Shown: piece after piece, positions 8,687-16,315 of the stretch
Numbering within the stretch: the first letter of the stretch is position 1
Layout: every line of letters begins with the position of its first letter
NCBI GenBank assembly: GCA_900551525.1
Contig: URWD01000001.1
Span: 1-64,000, forward strand
Origin: an uncultured Mycoplasmatota bacterium
GTDB taxonomy: Bacteria > Bacillota_I > Bacilli_A > RF39 > UBA660
DNA: 64,000 nt
Direction of reading: 5' to 3'
Program-made: the position numbers and the translations under genes
The notes under the pieces: model-generated
What the model saw: only the letters and a program-made list of their open reading frames with translations
What the model was told of the DNA's origin: nothing
Database searches by the model: none

Positions 8687-9118
8687 TGTACTTGCTCCGA
8701 CGAACCAATCCATAGAAATGTTAAATTCTTTAGCAATTTGATATAAGAATGCTGTTAGGATCAGAGTATTTCCTTTTTCATAGGCACAAAGGGTAGATGG
8801 AGAGGTATTTAGTACTTTAGCTAACTCGCGTTGTTTTAGGTTATTGATATTTCTAATATAGATAATTTTTTGACCAATTTCTTCTTTGTTAAGTTTAACA
8901 TAGTTAAAAAATATATCTTTTTGATTAGAAAGACCTGTTAAATAATCTAAACTAACCTTATAATATTTAGCTAAGGTTATTAAATGTTTTAAAGGAATAA
9001 TCTTTTTACCTTTCTCCCATTCGGCATATGTTTGTTGACGCACTCCGAGAATTGCCCCAACATTTTTTTGAGTTAGATTGTTATATTCTCTTAACTCGAA
9101 TAATCTATCGTTTTCCAT
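8669..9118 (-). CDS. Transcriptional regulator with two XRE helix-turn-helix domains
   Basis: 149 residues made of two tandem HTH_XRE domains: residues about 5-62 (LREYNNLTQKNVGAILGVRQ..YAEWEKGKKIIPLKHLITLA) and about 80-140 (IRNINNLKQRELAKVLNTSPSTLCAYEKGN). No sensor domain is attached, so it probably works as a DNA-binding switch on its own. It is divergent from the small 87-residue gene, and the ~100 bp between them, with TATAAT at 9198-9203, is a likely operator region. Targets are unknown. Confidence 0.85.
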   Translation of the reverse strand: MENDRLFELREYNNLTQKNVGAILGVRQQTYAEWEKGKKIIPLKHLITLAKYYKVSLDYLTGLSNQKDIFFNYVKLNKEEIGQKIIYIRNINNLKQRELAKVLNTSPSTLCAYEKGNTLILTAFLYQIAKEFNISMDWFVGASTRIKRL

Positions 9119-9217
9119 TTATTCCGCTCACCAGATTAATTTTCCCATTATTTTATTAAATATACAGAAAATTACAGACAAATACGAAATTGTTTGGTAT
9201 AATTAGAAAGGAAAGAG

Positions 9218-9481
9218 TTGATTGATGTGAAAGAATATATGAAATTAAGTAAAGATTTAGCTAAAAAACAAGTAGTTGAAAAAATATCATTAGAATTAGT
9301 ATATGAGTTTTTAATTTTAGATAATGAAGAAATGAATGTTATTAAAGTTGAGGACATTAATCTTATTGAGGATAATGAATATATGGAACTCGTAGATGAG
9401 GCAATTGCTAAATTAAATCAAAAAACAAATTTAGATTTAATTAGAAAAGATGGAAAAATTTATTTGGGTAATTGTAATTAG
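9218..9481 (+). CDS. Hypothetical protein, 87 residues
   Basis: A small acidic, helical protein with no recognised domain. The frame starts at TTG 9218 with AAAGGAAAG directly upstream; GTG at 9227 and ATG at 9239 are alternatives. TATAAT at 9198-9203 could be its -10. It is divergent from the double-XRE regulator, so control by that protein is possible but unproven. Confidence 0.55.
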   Translation: MIDVKEYMKLSKDLAKKQVVEKISLELVYEFLILDNEEMNVIKVEDINLIEDNEYMELVDEAIAKLNQKTNLDLIRKDGKIYLGNCN

Positions 9482-9526
9482 TAAACATACTTTCTTTACA
9501 TAATATACTAAAGAAAGGAGTCTTAT

Positions 9527-9742
9527 ATGTATCCAAATTATTATCAAAATCAAAATAGAGGTTTTGTAGTTCCGTTTTTGCTCGGAGGTTTAGCTGGAGG
9601 GGCTGCTGTTGGGTTTACTAGACCAAGGCCAATTTATAATGTAGCACCAAGTAATGGAGGTTATTATCCAAATCCTGGTATGCCATACTATAATAGTTCC
9701 TATAGTTATTATCAACCTATACCTAGGACATATTATTATTAG
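9527..9742 (+). CDS. Small Tyr/Pro/Gly-rich protein, possible spore-surface protein
   Basis: 71 residues. It starts MYPNYYQNQNRG, has a Gly/Ala-rich hydrophobic stretch (about 13-30, PFLLGGLAGGAAVG) and a Tyr/Pro-rich tail ending YYQPIPRTYYY. This composition is common among small coat or spore-associated proteins of Firmicutes, but there is no firm family match. The strong SD AAAGAAAGGAG precedes the ATG, and a terminator follows the stop directly, so it is a real monocistronic gene. Confidence 0.65.
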   Translation: MYPNYYQNQNRGFVVPFLLGGLAGGAAVGFTRPRPIYNVAPSNGGYYPNPGMPYYNSSYSYYQPIPRTYYY

Positions 9743-9762
9743 CCATACTTAGTATGGTTTTT
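9743..9762. terminator. Terminator between convergent genes
   Basis: CCATAC (9743-9748) and GTATGG (9752-9757) form a stem followed by TTTTTC. It overlaps the end of the convergent RodA/FtsW-like gene. Confidence 0.65.
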
Positions 9763-10843
9763 CTTTTGAGTTAAAAATGATACCTAAGAAGATAAAATAA
9801 ATAATGAGTGTTGAACCTCCATAACTTAAAAAGGGAAGAGGTATACCTATAATTGGTAAAAGTCCTAAGTTCATACCTATGTTTATTATTTGATTAAGAA
9901 TAAAAATACTTATAAAGCTAGCTAGAAAGTACTTTAAAGTACTTTTTTTCATAGAAATAAATCTGTTTATTAAATAAATATCTATGATTAAATAACAAAG
10001 GAGAATAATAAAACCTGTAATATAGCCAAAGTTTGTAATAGAAAAAGCGAAAACAAAGTCTGTTGGTGCTTCAGGAATATAGATGCGTGTGCCATTTAAA
10101 GTAAGTGATAAGCTACTTGATGAACCTATACCAACTAAAGCATTTTCGAGTTGATAGCTTGACATAGTTTTAAATGTAATAAGTCTTTCAACTCTATAAA
10201 AGAAACTAGTACCAATTAAATTAATAAGTAAATCTTTATTAAAGAGGTAAAGAAAAATAAATGTACCAATAGATAAAGTTATTAGTAATATGGCTAATAT
10301 ATACCAAAATTTATGGATATTACTAAGTACTACTGTAGTAAAAGCCATAACTAAAAAGAAAATAATAGCACCTGTATCAGGCTCTAAAAATACAAGTATC
10401 GAAGGAATTATAGTCAAAATAAATATTTTTAATATAAATAAAATTTCACTTTTTATGCCAGTATTTACAAAACTATTTAAAGTATTACTAAGCATTAAAG
10501 CAAGTGATAATTTAGCAAGTTCACTAGGTTGAAATGATAATCCCTTTATAGTAATCCATGCTCTAGCACCATTTATAACTTTACCAAATATTAAAACATA
10601 TATAAGAAGTAAAATAGATAAAATATAAAAATATTTAGCATACTTAAATATAAAACTAGTATTTATTTTTCTAAAAAGTAGAAGAATTATTATACCTAAA
10701 GTATACCAAATTATTTGCTTTGTTAAATTGTTATTATAAAGCGTACTTAAATATTTAGCATTATACATATCTAAAAAACTAATAATCATTATTATTAGTA
10801 AAGGAATAAAAAATAAAAATTTGCTATTTAATACTTTTTTCAT
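9749..10843 (-). CDS. RodA/FtsW/SpoVE (SEDS) glycosyltransferase
   Basis: 364 residues with about ten transmembrane segments. SEDS landmarks are present: GARAWITIKGLSFQPSELAK, FLEPDTGA, PEAPTDFVFAFSITNFGY and, near the end, GLLPIIGIPLPFLSYGGST. SEDS proteins polymerise lipid II glycan strands with a class b PBP. Whether this is the elongation (RodA), division (FtsW) or sporulation (SpoVE) member cannot be decided; no PBP gene is adjacent. Confidence 0.88.
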   Translation of the reverse strand: MKKVLNSKFLFFIPLLIIMIISFLDMYNAKYLSTLYNNNLTKQIIWYTLGIIILLLFRKINTSFIFKYAKYFYILSILLLIYVLIFGKVINGARAWITIKGLSFQPSELAKLSLALMLSNTLNSFVNTGIKSEILFILKIFILTIIPSILVFLEPDTGAIIFFLVMAFTTVVLSNIHKFWYILAILLITLSIGTFIFLYLFNKDLLINLIGTSFFYRVERLITFKTMSSYQLENALVGIGSSSSLSLTLNGTRIYIPEAPTDFVFAFSITNFGYITGFIILLCYLIIDIYLINRFISMKKSTLKYFLASFISIFILNQIINIGMNLGLLPIIGIPLPFLSYGGSTLIIYFIFLGIIFNSKEKPY

Positions 10844-10900
10844 AATTTTAGTATGTGTATTTTTAGGATATTTATCATAAAATATTGTAGAGGTGTTAAC

Positions 10901-11191
10901 ATGAACAAATTACCTAATGTATTTGCAAGTCCAATTAATAAGAAACTTAATAACTATCAAGATATATATCGAAGTGATAGAGAAGTAAAGTCGTATAATC
11001 CAAAGGATATAAATAAAAAAATTAATGAAATATTTGGGTCACTTAATCATGTATATAAAAGTAAAGTAAGAATTACTATGTCTGATGGTGTAAAAGAAGA
11101 AGAAATCGTAGGTAAAACTAATATAAACTTGCTTACTATAGATAATAAACTTATTAAAATAACAGATATTTTAGATATAGAAAAAATATAG
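10901..11191 (+). CDS. Conserved-looking hypothetical protein, 96 residues
   Basis: Starts MNKLPNVFASPINKKL; the ATG at 10901 is preceded by GAGGTG, so the longer frame to 10853 was rejected. The second half (KSKVRITMSDGVKEEEIVGK..LLTIDNKLIKITDILDI) looks like a small beta-barrel or SH3-like fold. No family recognised. It ends in a bidirectional terminator shared with the convergent EIIB-like gene. Confidence 0.6.
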   Translation: MNKLPNVFASPINKKLNNYQDIYRSDREVKSYNPKDINKKINEIFGSLNHVYKSKVRITMSDGVKEEEIVGKTNINLLTIDNKLIKITDILDIEKI

Positions 11192-11232
11192 AAAAAAGTA
11201 TATCTTAGAGAATTTCTTCGATATACTTTTTT
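11192..11232. terminator. Bidirectional terminator
   Basis: A 13-bp stem, AAAAAAGTATATC (11192-11204) with GATATACTTTTTT (11220-11232), serves both convergent genes; the 3' arm lies in the last codons of the EIIB-like gene. Confidence 0.8.
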
Positions 11233-11522
11233 AATTGTTTAGCATTTTTATCAAATATAATCTTTAATTGGTTATCTATTTCAACAATACCTTTGGCACC
11301 AAGTTTTTGAATGCCTTCTTTATTGGCTAAACTAACATCTTTAAGGATAACTTTAAGCCTTGACATATTACATTCAGCATTAATAATGTTATCTTTACCA
11401 CCTAAATAAGTAATGAGTTTGTTAGCTTCTACTTTGAAATCTCTTTTTGAAAGTTTTACAATAACCATTGAAATAATTATTAGAATAATTGCTATTACAA
11501 TATACTCAATATATGTTTTCAT
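11205..11522 (-). CDS. Membrane-anchored orphan PTS EIIB-like domain protein
   Basis: 105 residues: one transmembrane segment (about 7-23), then a domain that follows the glucose/GlcNAc-type EIIB pattern: KLITYLGGKDNIINAEC with Cys51 at the phosphorylation position, MSRLKVILKD, and LGAKGIVEIDNQLKIIF. In normal transporters this domain is fused to EIIC; here it stands alone on a short membrane anchor, with no EIIC, EIIA or HPr gene nearby. It may have a sensing or regulatory role, but that is inference. Confidence 0.65.
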   Translation of the reverse strand: MKTYIEYIVIAIILIIISMVIVKLSKRDFKVEANKLITYLGGKDNIINAECNMSRLKVILKDVSLANKEGIQKLGAKGIVEIDNQLKIIFDKNAKQLKKYIEEIL

Positions 11523-11638
11523 TTTTTATCACCATTATCATTTTATCATATTTTATAAAAAAGTAAAAGTAAAAAGCATACACTTATTTTGATTATTTTC
11601 ATAAATTATTAGTGAATTAGATGAAAGGGTGAAAGTTT

Positions 11639-12079
11639 ATGAATAGAGAAAGTAAATCATCAGAAGGCAACTGCATTAATGAAATACTATGTGTCATTTT
11701 AGTTCTTCAAGAAAATGCATGTCCAGATAATTGTTTACAAACTTGCGATAGACCAGTACTTGGTGGAGGAAGCAATTGCCTCGTATGTAACACTAGACCT
11801 GTAATGCTTTATACTTGTGGTGGTAATGGTACTCCATGGAGTATGCCAACAACTAAAGACTCTACAGCTACATGTACAGGAAGTACTACTACTTGTTCAA
11901 ATGTTTTCAGAGTAGAAAAAATAGAAGGCAACTGCTGTACATTCCGTGTTTTAGCAGATAATACTGATGAAACTAGTGTTTATCCATATGTTGCTACAAA
12001 TGTTTTCTTTACAATGGATTGCGATTGTCTATGCTGCATAAGATGTTTATCTGATACATATGTAGATTGTCTTTGCTAA
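11639..12079 (+). CDS. CotZ/CotY-like spore coat (crust) protein
   Basis: 146 residues, very Cys-rich (about 20 Cys). The order matches CotZ/CotY: an N-terminal NCINEILCVILVLQENAC segment, a central VFRVEKIEGNCCTFRVL block and a C-terminal FFTMDCDCLCCIRCLSDTYVDC block. CotZ-like proteins form disulfide-linked lattices on the outermost spore layer. A GAAAGGGTGAAAG SD region precedes the ATG, and a strong terminator follows. Mother-cell expression is likely, but no sigma-K promoter was assigned. Confidence 0.85.
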   Translation: MNRESKSSEGNCINEILCVILVLQENACPDNCLQTCDRPVLGGGSNCLVCNTRPVMLYTCGGNGTPWSMPTTKDSTATCTGSTTTCSNVFRVEKIEGNCCTFRVLADNTDETSVYPYVATNVFFTMDCDCLCCIRCLSDTYVDCLC

Positions 12080-12088
12080 TTATTAGGC

Positions 12089-12121
12089 AAAATAAAAAGC
12101 ACGTTTTGTGCTTTTTATTTT
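12089..12121. terminator. Bidirectional terminator
   Basis: A 14-bp stem, AAAATAAAAAGCAC (12089-12102) with GTGCTTTTTATTTT (12108-12121), lies between the convergent coat and prsA genes. Confidence 0.85.
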
Positions 12122-13146
12122 GTAGTTGAACTTGCAATAGATGCTAGTGCATTTTGTATGTAATTAGAATATTGTTTCTTAATTTCGTCATCTTGGATTT
12201 CCATGCCATATTCTTTTCTATAATGTTGTAAAGCATTAAGTCCAACTGATGAAGAATTATCTTTGATATATTTGTCTGCAAGTGTTTTAAGAATACTTTC
12301 TTTTAGATTTTCTAAAGTGTCTTTTTCATAACTTTTAGTTTTAAGTATTACATGATATCCAAGTTCTGTTGTAATAACTGATGTACTATATTCACCATCT
12401 TTTAATTTTGTAGCAGCATCGATTAATTCATCATAGCTTGAACTTAGTGTGCCATAATTGATTTTACCTAAAGCACCACCTTTATCCTTAGTGTCATCAT
12501 CTTTAGAATATTCTTTAGCAAGTTTAGTAAATGTTTCAGTGATGTCTTCTTTATTTTTCTTAGCTGTATTTAATTTTTCAATTATTTCATTTACAGTTTT
12601 TTTAGCAGCTTCTTCAGCAGCTTTCTTTTCATCATCTTTTGCACCATCTTTAACATCAGATGTTATAAGAATATGACTTACTTCCATATCTCCGATAGAT
12701 TTGTTTTTGTAATAATCTTCTATTTCTTTGTCAGTTATTTTAGTTTTAGCATATTCTTCGATAGCATGACTTTGCATGTATGATAAATAGTAATAATCTT
12801 GGAATGCTTCGATTGTTTGATAATTTGTTTGACTTTGAATAGCAGCAAGTAATTTATCTTTACCATCATATTGTGTAATTAAAGCATTGATTGTTGCTTC
12901 AGCATTACTTTTAGCAGTATCAACATAATCTTTAAATTCTTCTTCAAGAATATATGTATCTATCATAGTGATTAAAGTATTAAGACCCATACCATCTTTT
13001 AATTTAGTATAAAAATCATCAACACTTATCTTTTCACCATTTTTAAAACTAACAATAGCTTCCTTTCCATTTTCTAATTTTGGCACTTTACCACAGCCAC
13101 TTGCAAGTAGCATGATTGCACATAATGCAACTAATTTTTTCTTCAT
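12115..13146 (-). CDS. prsA: PrsA-type lipoprotein foldase (parvulin PPIase)
   Basis: 343 residues. Lipoprotein signal MKKKLVALCAIMLLASGC with lipidated Cys18. The middle (about 150-265) is a rotamase/PpiC domain: MEVSHILIT, FTKLAKEYSKDDDTKDKGGALG and TTELGYHVILKT. PrsA helps secreted proteins fold outside the membrane and is needed for PBP stability in Bacilli. SD AAGGAGAGATAAT precedes the start on the minus strand. Confidence 0.92.
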   Translation of the reverse strand: MKKKLVALCAIMLLASGCGKVPKLENGKEAIVSFKNGEKISVDDFYTKLKDGMGLNTLITMIDTYILEEEFKDYVDTAKSNAEATINALITQYDGKDKLLAAIQSQTNYQTIEAFQDYYYLSYMQSHAIEEYAKTKITDKEIEDYYKNKSIGDMEVSHILITSDVKDGAKDDEKKAAEEAAKKTVNEIIEKLNTAKKNKEDITETFTKLAKEYSKDDDTKDKGGALGKINYGTLSSSYDELIDAATKLKDGEYSTSVITTELGYHVILKTKSYEKDTLENLKESILKTLADKYIKDNSSSVGLNALQHYRKEYGMEIQDDEIKKQYSNYIQNALASIASSTTK

Positions 13147-13281
13147 ATTATCTCTCCTTATAAAGGTATTATAACAATTATTTTTGCATTTTACAACGTT
13201 TTTAAGCTTTTTTTGCCCTCACACAATGAAAAATCTACCATAGAATACTAGTGAAAAGACAAAATAAAGGAGGAAAGTTTT

Positions 13282-13368
13282 ATGAATCATTGCGGAAATA
13301 GCCTTGGTGCTGCTATAATTTTAGTACTATTTATTCTTTTAATCATCATAGTAGGGGCTTTTATCTAA
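13282..13368 (+). CDS. YjcZ-like sporulation miniprotein (28 residues)
   Basis: Reads MNHCGNSLGAAIILVLFILL then IIIVGAFI. The short polar start followed by a single hydrophobic helix ending in GAFI fits the YjcZ-type sporulation miniproteins, which associate with membranes. AAAGGAGGAAAG precedes the ATG. A second, similar gene follows 29 bases after the stop with its own SD, so this is a two-gene operon. Confidence 0.75.
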   Translation: MNHCGNSLGAAIILVLFILLIIIVGAFI

Positions 13369-13397
13369 AGTTTTAAATATATAAAGGGAGGTTAATT

Positions 13398-13520
13398 ATG
13401 AGTTGCTGTAAAAAAGATTGCGATTCTACTTCAGGAAATAACTTTACAGCTAGTTATGCATTTATAGTTTTAATACTATTTATACTACTTGCTATAATCT
13501 GGGGCGGAGCATTCTATTAA
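13398..13520 (+). CDS. YjcZ-like sporulation miniprotein (40 residues)
   Basis: A 40-residue product, MSCCKKDCDSTSGNN then a hydrophobic helix ending WGGAFY. It resembles the upstream miniprotein and the YjcZ family, with an added Cys-rich polar head (three Cys in the first eight residues). SD AAAGGGAGG precedes the ATG, and a terminator overlaps the stop. Confidence 0.75.
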   Translation: MSCCKKDCDSTSGNNFTASYAFIVLILFILLAIIWGGAFY

Positions 13521-13543
13521 AAAGAGGGAAACCTCTTTTTTTT
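13520..13543 (+). terminator. Terminator of the YjcZ-like operon
   Basis: AAAAGAGG (13520-13527), loop GAAA, CCTCTTTT (13532-13539), then a T run. Confidence 0.85.
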
Positions 13544-13561
13544 GAAGTTACTAAAAAAGTA

Positions 13562-13590
13562 TTGATATTTATATAAAATTTGGATATAAT
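13562..13590 (+). promoter_or_regulatory. Sigma-A type promoter of the small RNA
   Basis: TTGATA (13562-13567), a 17-base spacer and TATAAT (13585-13590). Transcription would start near 13597, directly before the structured element. Confidence 0.75.
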
Positions 13591-13596
13591 GTAAAT

Positions 13597-13680
13597 GTAA
13601 GGTTATCCGAGAAAGCGGGTAGCGCCTACAAGTTTTTGCTTTGAAGGACACTACACCTAATGGCTAGTGTCCTTCTTTAT
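13597..13680 (+). ncRNA. Candidate ~80-nt structured RNA with element shared with the opposite strand
   Basis: It lies between a strong promoter and a perfect 11-bp hairpin (GAAGGACACTA 13643-13653 with TAGTGTCCTTC 13665-13675) followed by TTTAT. The 5' part (13602-13629) contains GTTATCCGAGAAAG and GGTAGCGCCTAC; GTAG/CTAC and AAAGC/GCTTT (13612-13616, 13638-13642) can pair. No convincing ORF is carried. The same 5' element begins the opposing transcript at 13849-13824. I cannot assign a known family. Confidence 0.5.
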
Positions 13681-13757
13681 ACTAATTTAATAATAATTAA
13701 CAGTAACAAAATAATTATTACTAAAAGAGTGTTGTTATCACTAAACTCTTCTTTCAT
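13677..13757 (-). CDS. 26-residue hydrophobic membrane miniprotein
   Basis: Reads MKEEFSDNNTLL then VIII, LLLL and IIIKLV before TAA: a short acidic head and one transmembrane helix. GGTGGT lies 5-10 bases upstream, and a purine-rich AAGGGGGAGAAAGG lies further up. A convincing promoter (13885-13858) sits upstream on the minus strand, which raises confidence in so short a gene. Size and shape match the YjcZ-like miniproteins nearby, so a sporulation or membrane-stress role is possible. Confidence 0.45.
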   Translation of the reverse strand: MKEEFSDNNTLLVIIILLLLIIIKLV

Positions 13758-13851
13758 ATACTTACCACCAGCCCTTTCTCCCCCTTTAGTTTAACCTCGG
13801 AAAAGTTCCGAACCGAATAGAAAGTAGGCACTACCACTTTTCGGGTAACAG
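13758..13851 (-). promoter_or_regulatory. Structured 5' leader of the 26-residue ORF
   Basis: On the minus strand the transcript would begin GTTACCCGAAAAGTGGTAG (13849 down), which forms a hairpin with CCGAA/TTCGG outside and AAGTGGTAG/CTACTT inside, followed by a second hairpin TCGGAA/TTCCGA. The first element matches the 5' end of the plus-strand RNA at 13602-13629. It may be a cis-regulatory leader or the head of a small RNA. Confidence 0.45.
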
Positions 13852-13857
13852 TATGCT

Positions 13858-13885
13858 ATTATACATATAATTTTATATTTGTAAA
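13858..13885 (-). promoter_or_regulatory. Sigma-A type promoter, minus strand
   Basis: On the minus strand: TTTACA (13885-13880), a 16-base spacer and TATAAT (13863-13858). The expected start is near 13851, at the edge of the structured leader. Confidence 0.7.
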
Positions 13886-14009
13886 TAGCGATGACAAAAC
13901 ATGTCATAAACCGGCATGCGAATATGTGGCTTTTAAGAAGCTAAAGCTAAATTATATCTTTATTTTCATTTTAATTTGTTATATAATCTTGTTAAGAAAT
14001 GAGGTTAAT

Positions 14010-14906
14010 ATGTTAAAGTTAGAAAATGTTAGAAAAACATATGGAAGTCTAGTTGCTGTAGATGATTTATCTTTTACGGTTAAAGATGGCAAAATTTTTG
14101 GACTTCTTGGTGAAAATGGGGCAGGTAAAACTACAACATTTAGAATGATAATGGGACTTTTGGAACCAGACAAAGGAACCATCACCTTAGATGGTAAAAA
14201 AATCGATTACAAAGAAACTGATAAAATAGGTTTTGTTACAGAAGAGAGAAGTTTACTTACTAAACTTACTGTTTATGAAATGATTGAGTTTTATGGTACT
14301 TTGAAAGGCATGAATAAAGAGAAAATAGATAAAAAACTTGATTATTGGTTAGATAGATTTGAAATAAAGGATTATAAATTTAAAAAGATAAAAGAACTAT
14401 CTAAAGGTAATCAACAAAAAATACAATTTATATCAGCAGTTATAAATGAACCTAAACTTCTTATATTAGATGAACCATTTACAGGTTTAGACCCAATAAA
14501 TGTAGGACTTTTAAAAGATGCAGTTAAAGATTTACAAAAAAATGGATGCTCAATTATATTTTCATCACATCAAATGGAATATATCGAAGACTTTTGTGAA
14601 GAACTTATTATTTTAGTTCATGGTAAAGCAGTTATAAATGGTAATTTAAATGAAATAAAAGAAAACTATGCTAAAAAGAATATTCAAATAAAAGGTGATA
14701 ATATTCCTGTTGAAAAACTAGAAAAAATAAATGGAGTAGAAGAGGTCGAAGAAAAAGCAAATGAGTATGTTGTACATATTAAAGATGCTAGTGTATCAAA
14801 AGAAGTATTTGACGTTATTAAAAACTTTAATATAACAAAGTATGTAGTGGCAGATGCTAGTTTAAATGAGATATTTATCCATTATGTCGGAGGTAAAAAT
14901 GAATAA
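14010..14906 (+). CDS. ABC transporter ATPase (NatA/YhaQ type)
   Basis: 298 residues from the ATG at 14010 (SD GAGG upstream; the longer GTG frame from 13926 encodes an implausible hydrophobic lead). Walker A GLLGENGAGKTTT, signature LSKGNQQKIQ, Walker B LLILDEPFTGLDP and the switch His in SSHQMEYIEDF are all present. The C-terminal extension is typical of NatA-like exporters. The permease starts inside its last codons, so both work together in efflux; the substrate is unknown. Confidence 0.93.
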   Translation: MLKLENVRKTYGSLVAVDDLSFTVKDGKIFGLLGENGAGKTTTFRMIMGLLEPDKGTITLDGKKIDYKETDKIGFVTEERSLLTKLTVYEMIEFYGTLKGMNKEKIDKKLDYWLDRFEIKDYKFKKIKELSKGNQQKIQFISAVINEPKLLILDEPFTGLDPINVGLLKDAVKDLQKNGCSIIFSSHQMEYIEDFCEELIILVHGKAVINGNLNEIKENYAKKNIQIKGDNIPVEKLEKINGVEEVEEKANEYVVHIKDASVSKEVFDVIKNFNITKYVVADASLNEIFIHYVGGKNE

Positions 14907-16176
14907 GAAGTTTTGGTATTTAACAAAGGTTAGTTTAAAAAAGAAAATTGGTTCAAAATGGTTTATAGCAACTAATATAATTCTTGCTTTAGTTATTATT
15001 GCAATTATAAATATTAATTCCATAGTTAAGTTCTTTGGAGGAGATTTTTCTGAAAATTTGACTATTTATGCAGTTGATAATGCTGGAGTTTATGATGTGT
15101 TTAAAGGCACAATTGAAGCTTTAGATGAAGATAAATTACTTGAAGTAAAACTTGGAGAAAGTTCTAAAGAAGAACTTATTAAAAATTTGAAAGATAATGA
15201 AGTAATAGTGATTCTAAATGAAGACGATAAAGAATATTTAAAAAGTGAAATAATTAGTAATGAAACTATTGATAATGGATTATATCAAATAATAATTAGT
15301 AGTTTAAATAGTTCTAAAAGTACACTAGGTATGATTAAATCAAATATTAGTCCAGAAATTCTTGCTAATATTTCTAGTCCAGCTACAGTAGAAAGAACAA
15401 TTCTTAGTGATCAAGGTAGTGCTTCTGAAAATATGAATATTGTTATGAACAGTGTCTTTCCAACTTTAATTCTTCCGTTTTTTATGCTTGTTGTGTTTTT
15501 AGTCCAAATGGTTGGTGGAGAAATTTGTGAAGAAAAAACTACGAGGAGTATGGAAATAATTATTTCTAATGTAAGTCCAAAAATGCATTTATTTTCTAAA
15601 GTTTTAGCAAGCAATATATTTGTTATTACTCAAGGTGCTTTATTAATTGTTTTTGCTCTTATAGGTTTATTAATTAATAAGTATGTAACTGGTACTTCAG
15701 CTTTAACTTTAATTAATAGTCTTGTTGGTAATCTAGATTTATCAATATTAAAAGATAAATTGCTTGTTTTAGTTCCAACAGCTTTAATTCTTATGCTTTT
15801 ATCATTTTTAGCTTATGCAATACTTTCTGGAGTACTAGCATCTATGACAGTTAATATCGAAGACTTTAATCAACTTCAAACACCAGTTATGCTTATTTCA
15901 GTTGTAGGTTATTATTTATCTATATCTGCATCATTATTTAATGGTTCAACTTTAATACATGTTTTATCTTATGTTCCATTCTTATCTGCATTCTTATCAC
16001 CAACACTTTATATAATTGGTGAGGTTAGTTTGCTTGATATAATAATATCTATTGTAGTAATGATATTATTTATCTATATCCTTCTTAAAAAAGGCTTAAA
16101 AGTATATAAAAATGGTATTTTAAATTATTCCACTGATAAAGTTTGGGATAGATTTAAAAAATCAATTAAAAATTGA
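14899..16176 (+). CDS. ABC transporter permease (NatB/YhaP type, ABC-2 family)
   Basis: 425 residues from the ATG at 14899, with GGAGG upstream; it overlaps the ATPase stop by 8 bases. One transmembrane segment near residues 20-40, a long extracytoplasmic domain (about 45-170), then five or six membrane segments from residue 185. GGEICEEKTTRSMEIIISNV is the ABC-2 motif. It pairs with the ATPase upstream as a sodium/antibiotic-type exporter; substrate unknown. Confidence 0.9.
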   Translation: MNKKFWYLTKVSLKKKIGSKWFIATNIILALVIIAIININSIVKFFGGDFSENLTIYAVDNAGVYDVFKGTIEALDEDKLLEVKLGESSKEELIKNLKDNEVIVILNEDDKEYLKSEIISNETIDNGLYQIIISSLNSSKSTLGMIKSNISPEILANISSPATVERTILSDQGSASENMNIVMNSVFPTLILPFFMLVVFLVQMVGGEICEEKTTRSMEIIISNVSPKMHLFSKVLASNIFVITQGALLIVFALIGLLINKYVTGTSALTLINSLVGNLDLSILKDKLLVLVPTALILMLLSFLAYAILSGVLASMTVNIEDFNQLQTPVMLISVVGYYLSISASLFNGSTLIHVLSYVPFLSAFLSPTLYIIGEVSLLDIIISIVVMILFIYILLKKGLKVYKNGILNYSTDKVWDRFKKSIKN

Positions 16177-16194
16177 CTATTATAGTCTTTTTTT
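16175..16194 (+). terminator. Terminator of the ABC exporter operon
   Basis: GACTAT (16175-16180) pairs with ATAGTC (16182-16187), then a long T run. Confidence 0.7.
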
Positions 16195-16315
16195 CTTGTT
16201 TTTTTCTAAAAAGATGTTAAAATATTTTAAAGCAAATCGGTGATATGTATGTTATGCTTAGGAAAATTTTGTTAAGTAGAGAGAAAATACATCAAATAGA
16301 AGTGGGGTTTATAAA

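Noticed and set aside
13658..13795. 44-residue plus-strand frame over the miniprotein gene
   Set aside because: Its start is in the loop of a terminator hairpin with no SD, and it mirrors the opposite-strand ORF.
13926..14009. GTG-started extension of the ABC ATPase
   Set aside because: It encodes a hydrophobic lead foreign to this family; ATG 14010 has an SD and starts the domain.
16250..16276. Eight-residue leader peptide behind GGTGAT
   Set aside because: Too short to tell from chance; no stalling motif or downstream attenuator is seen.
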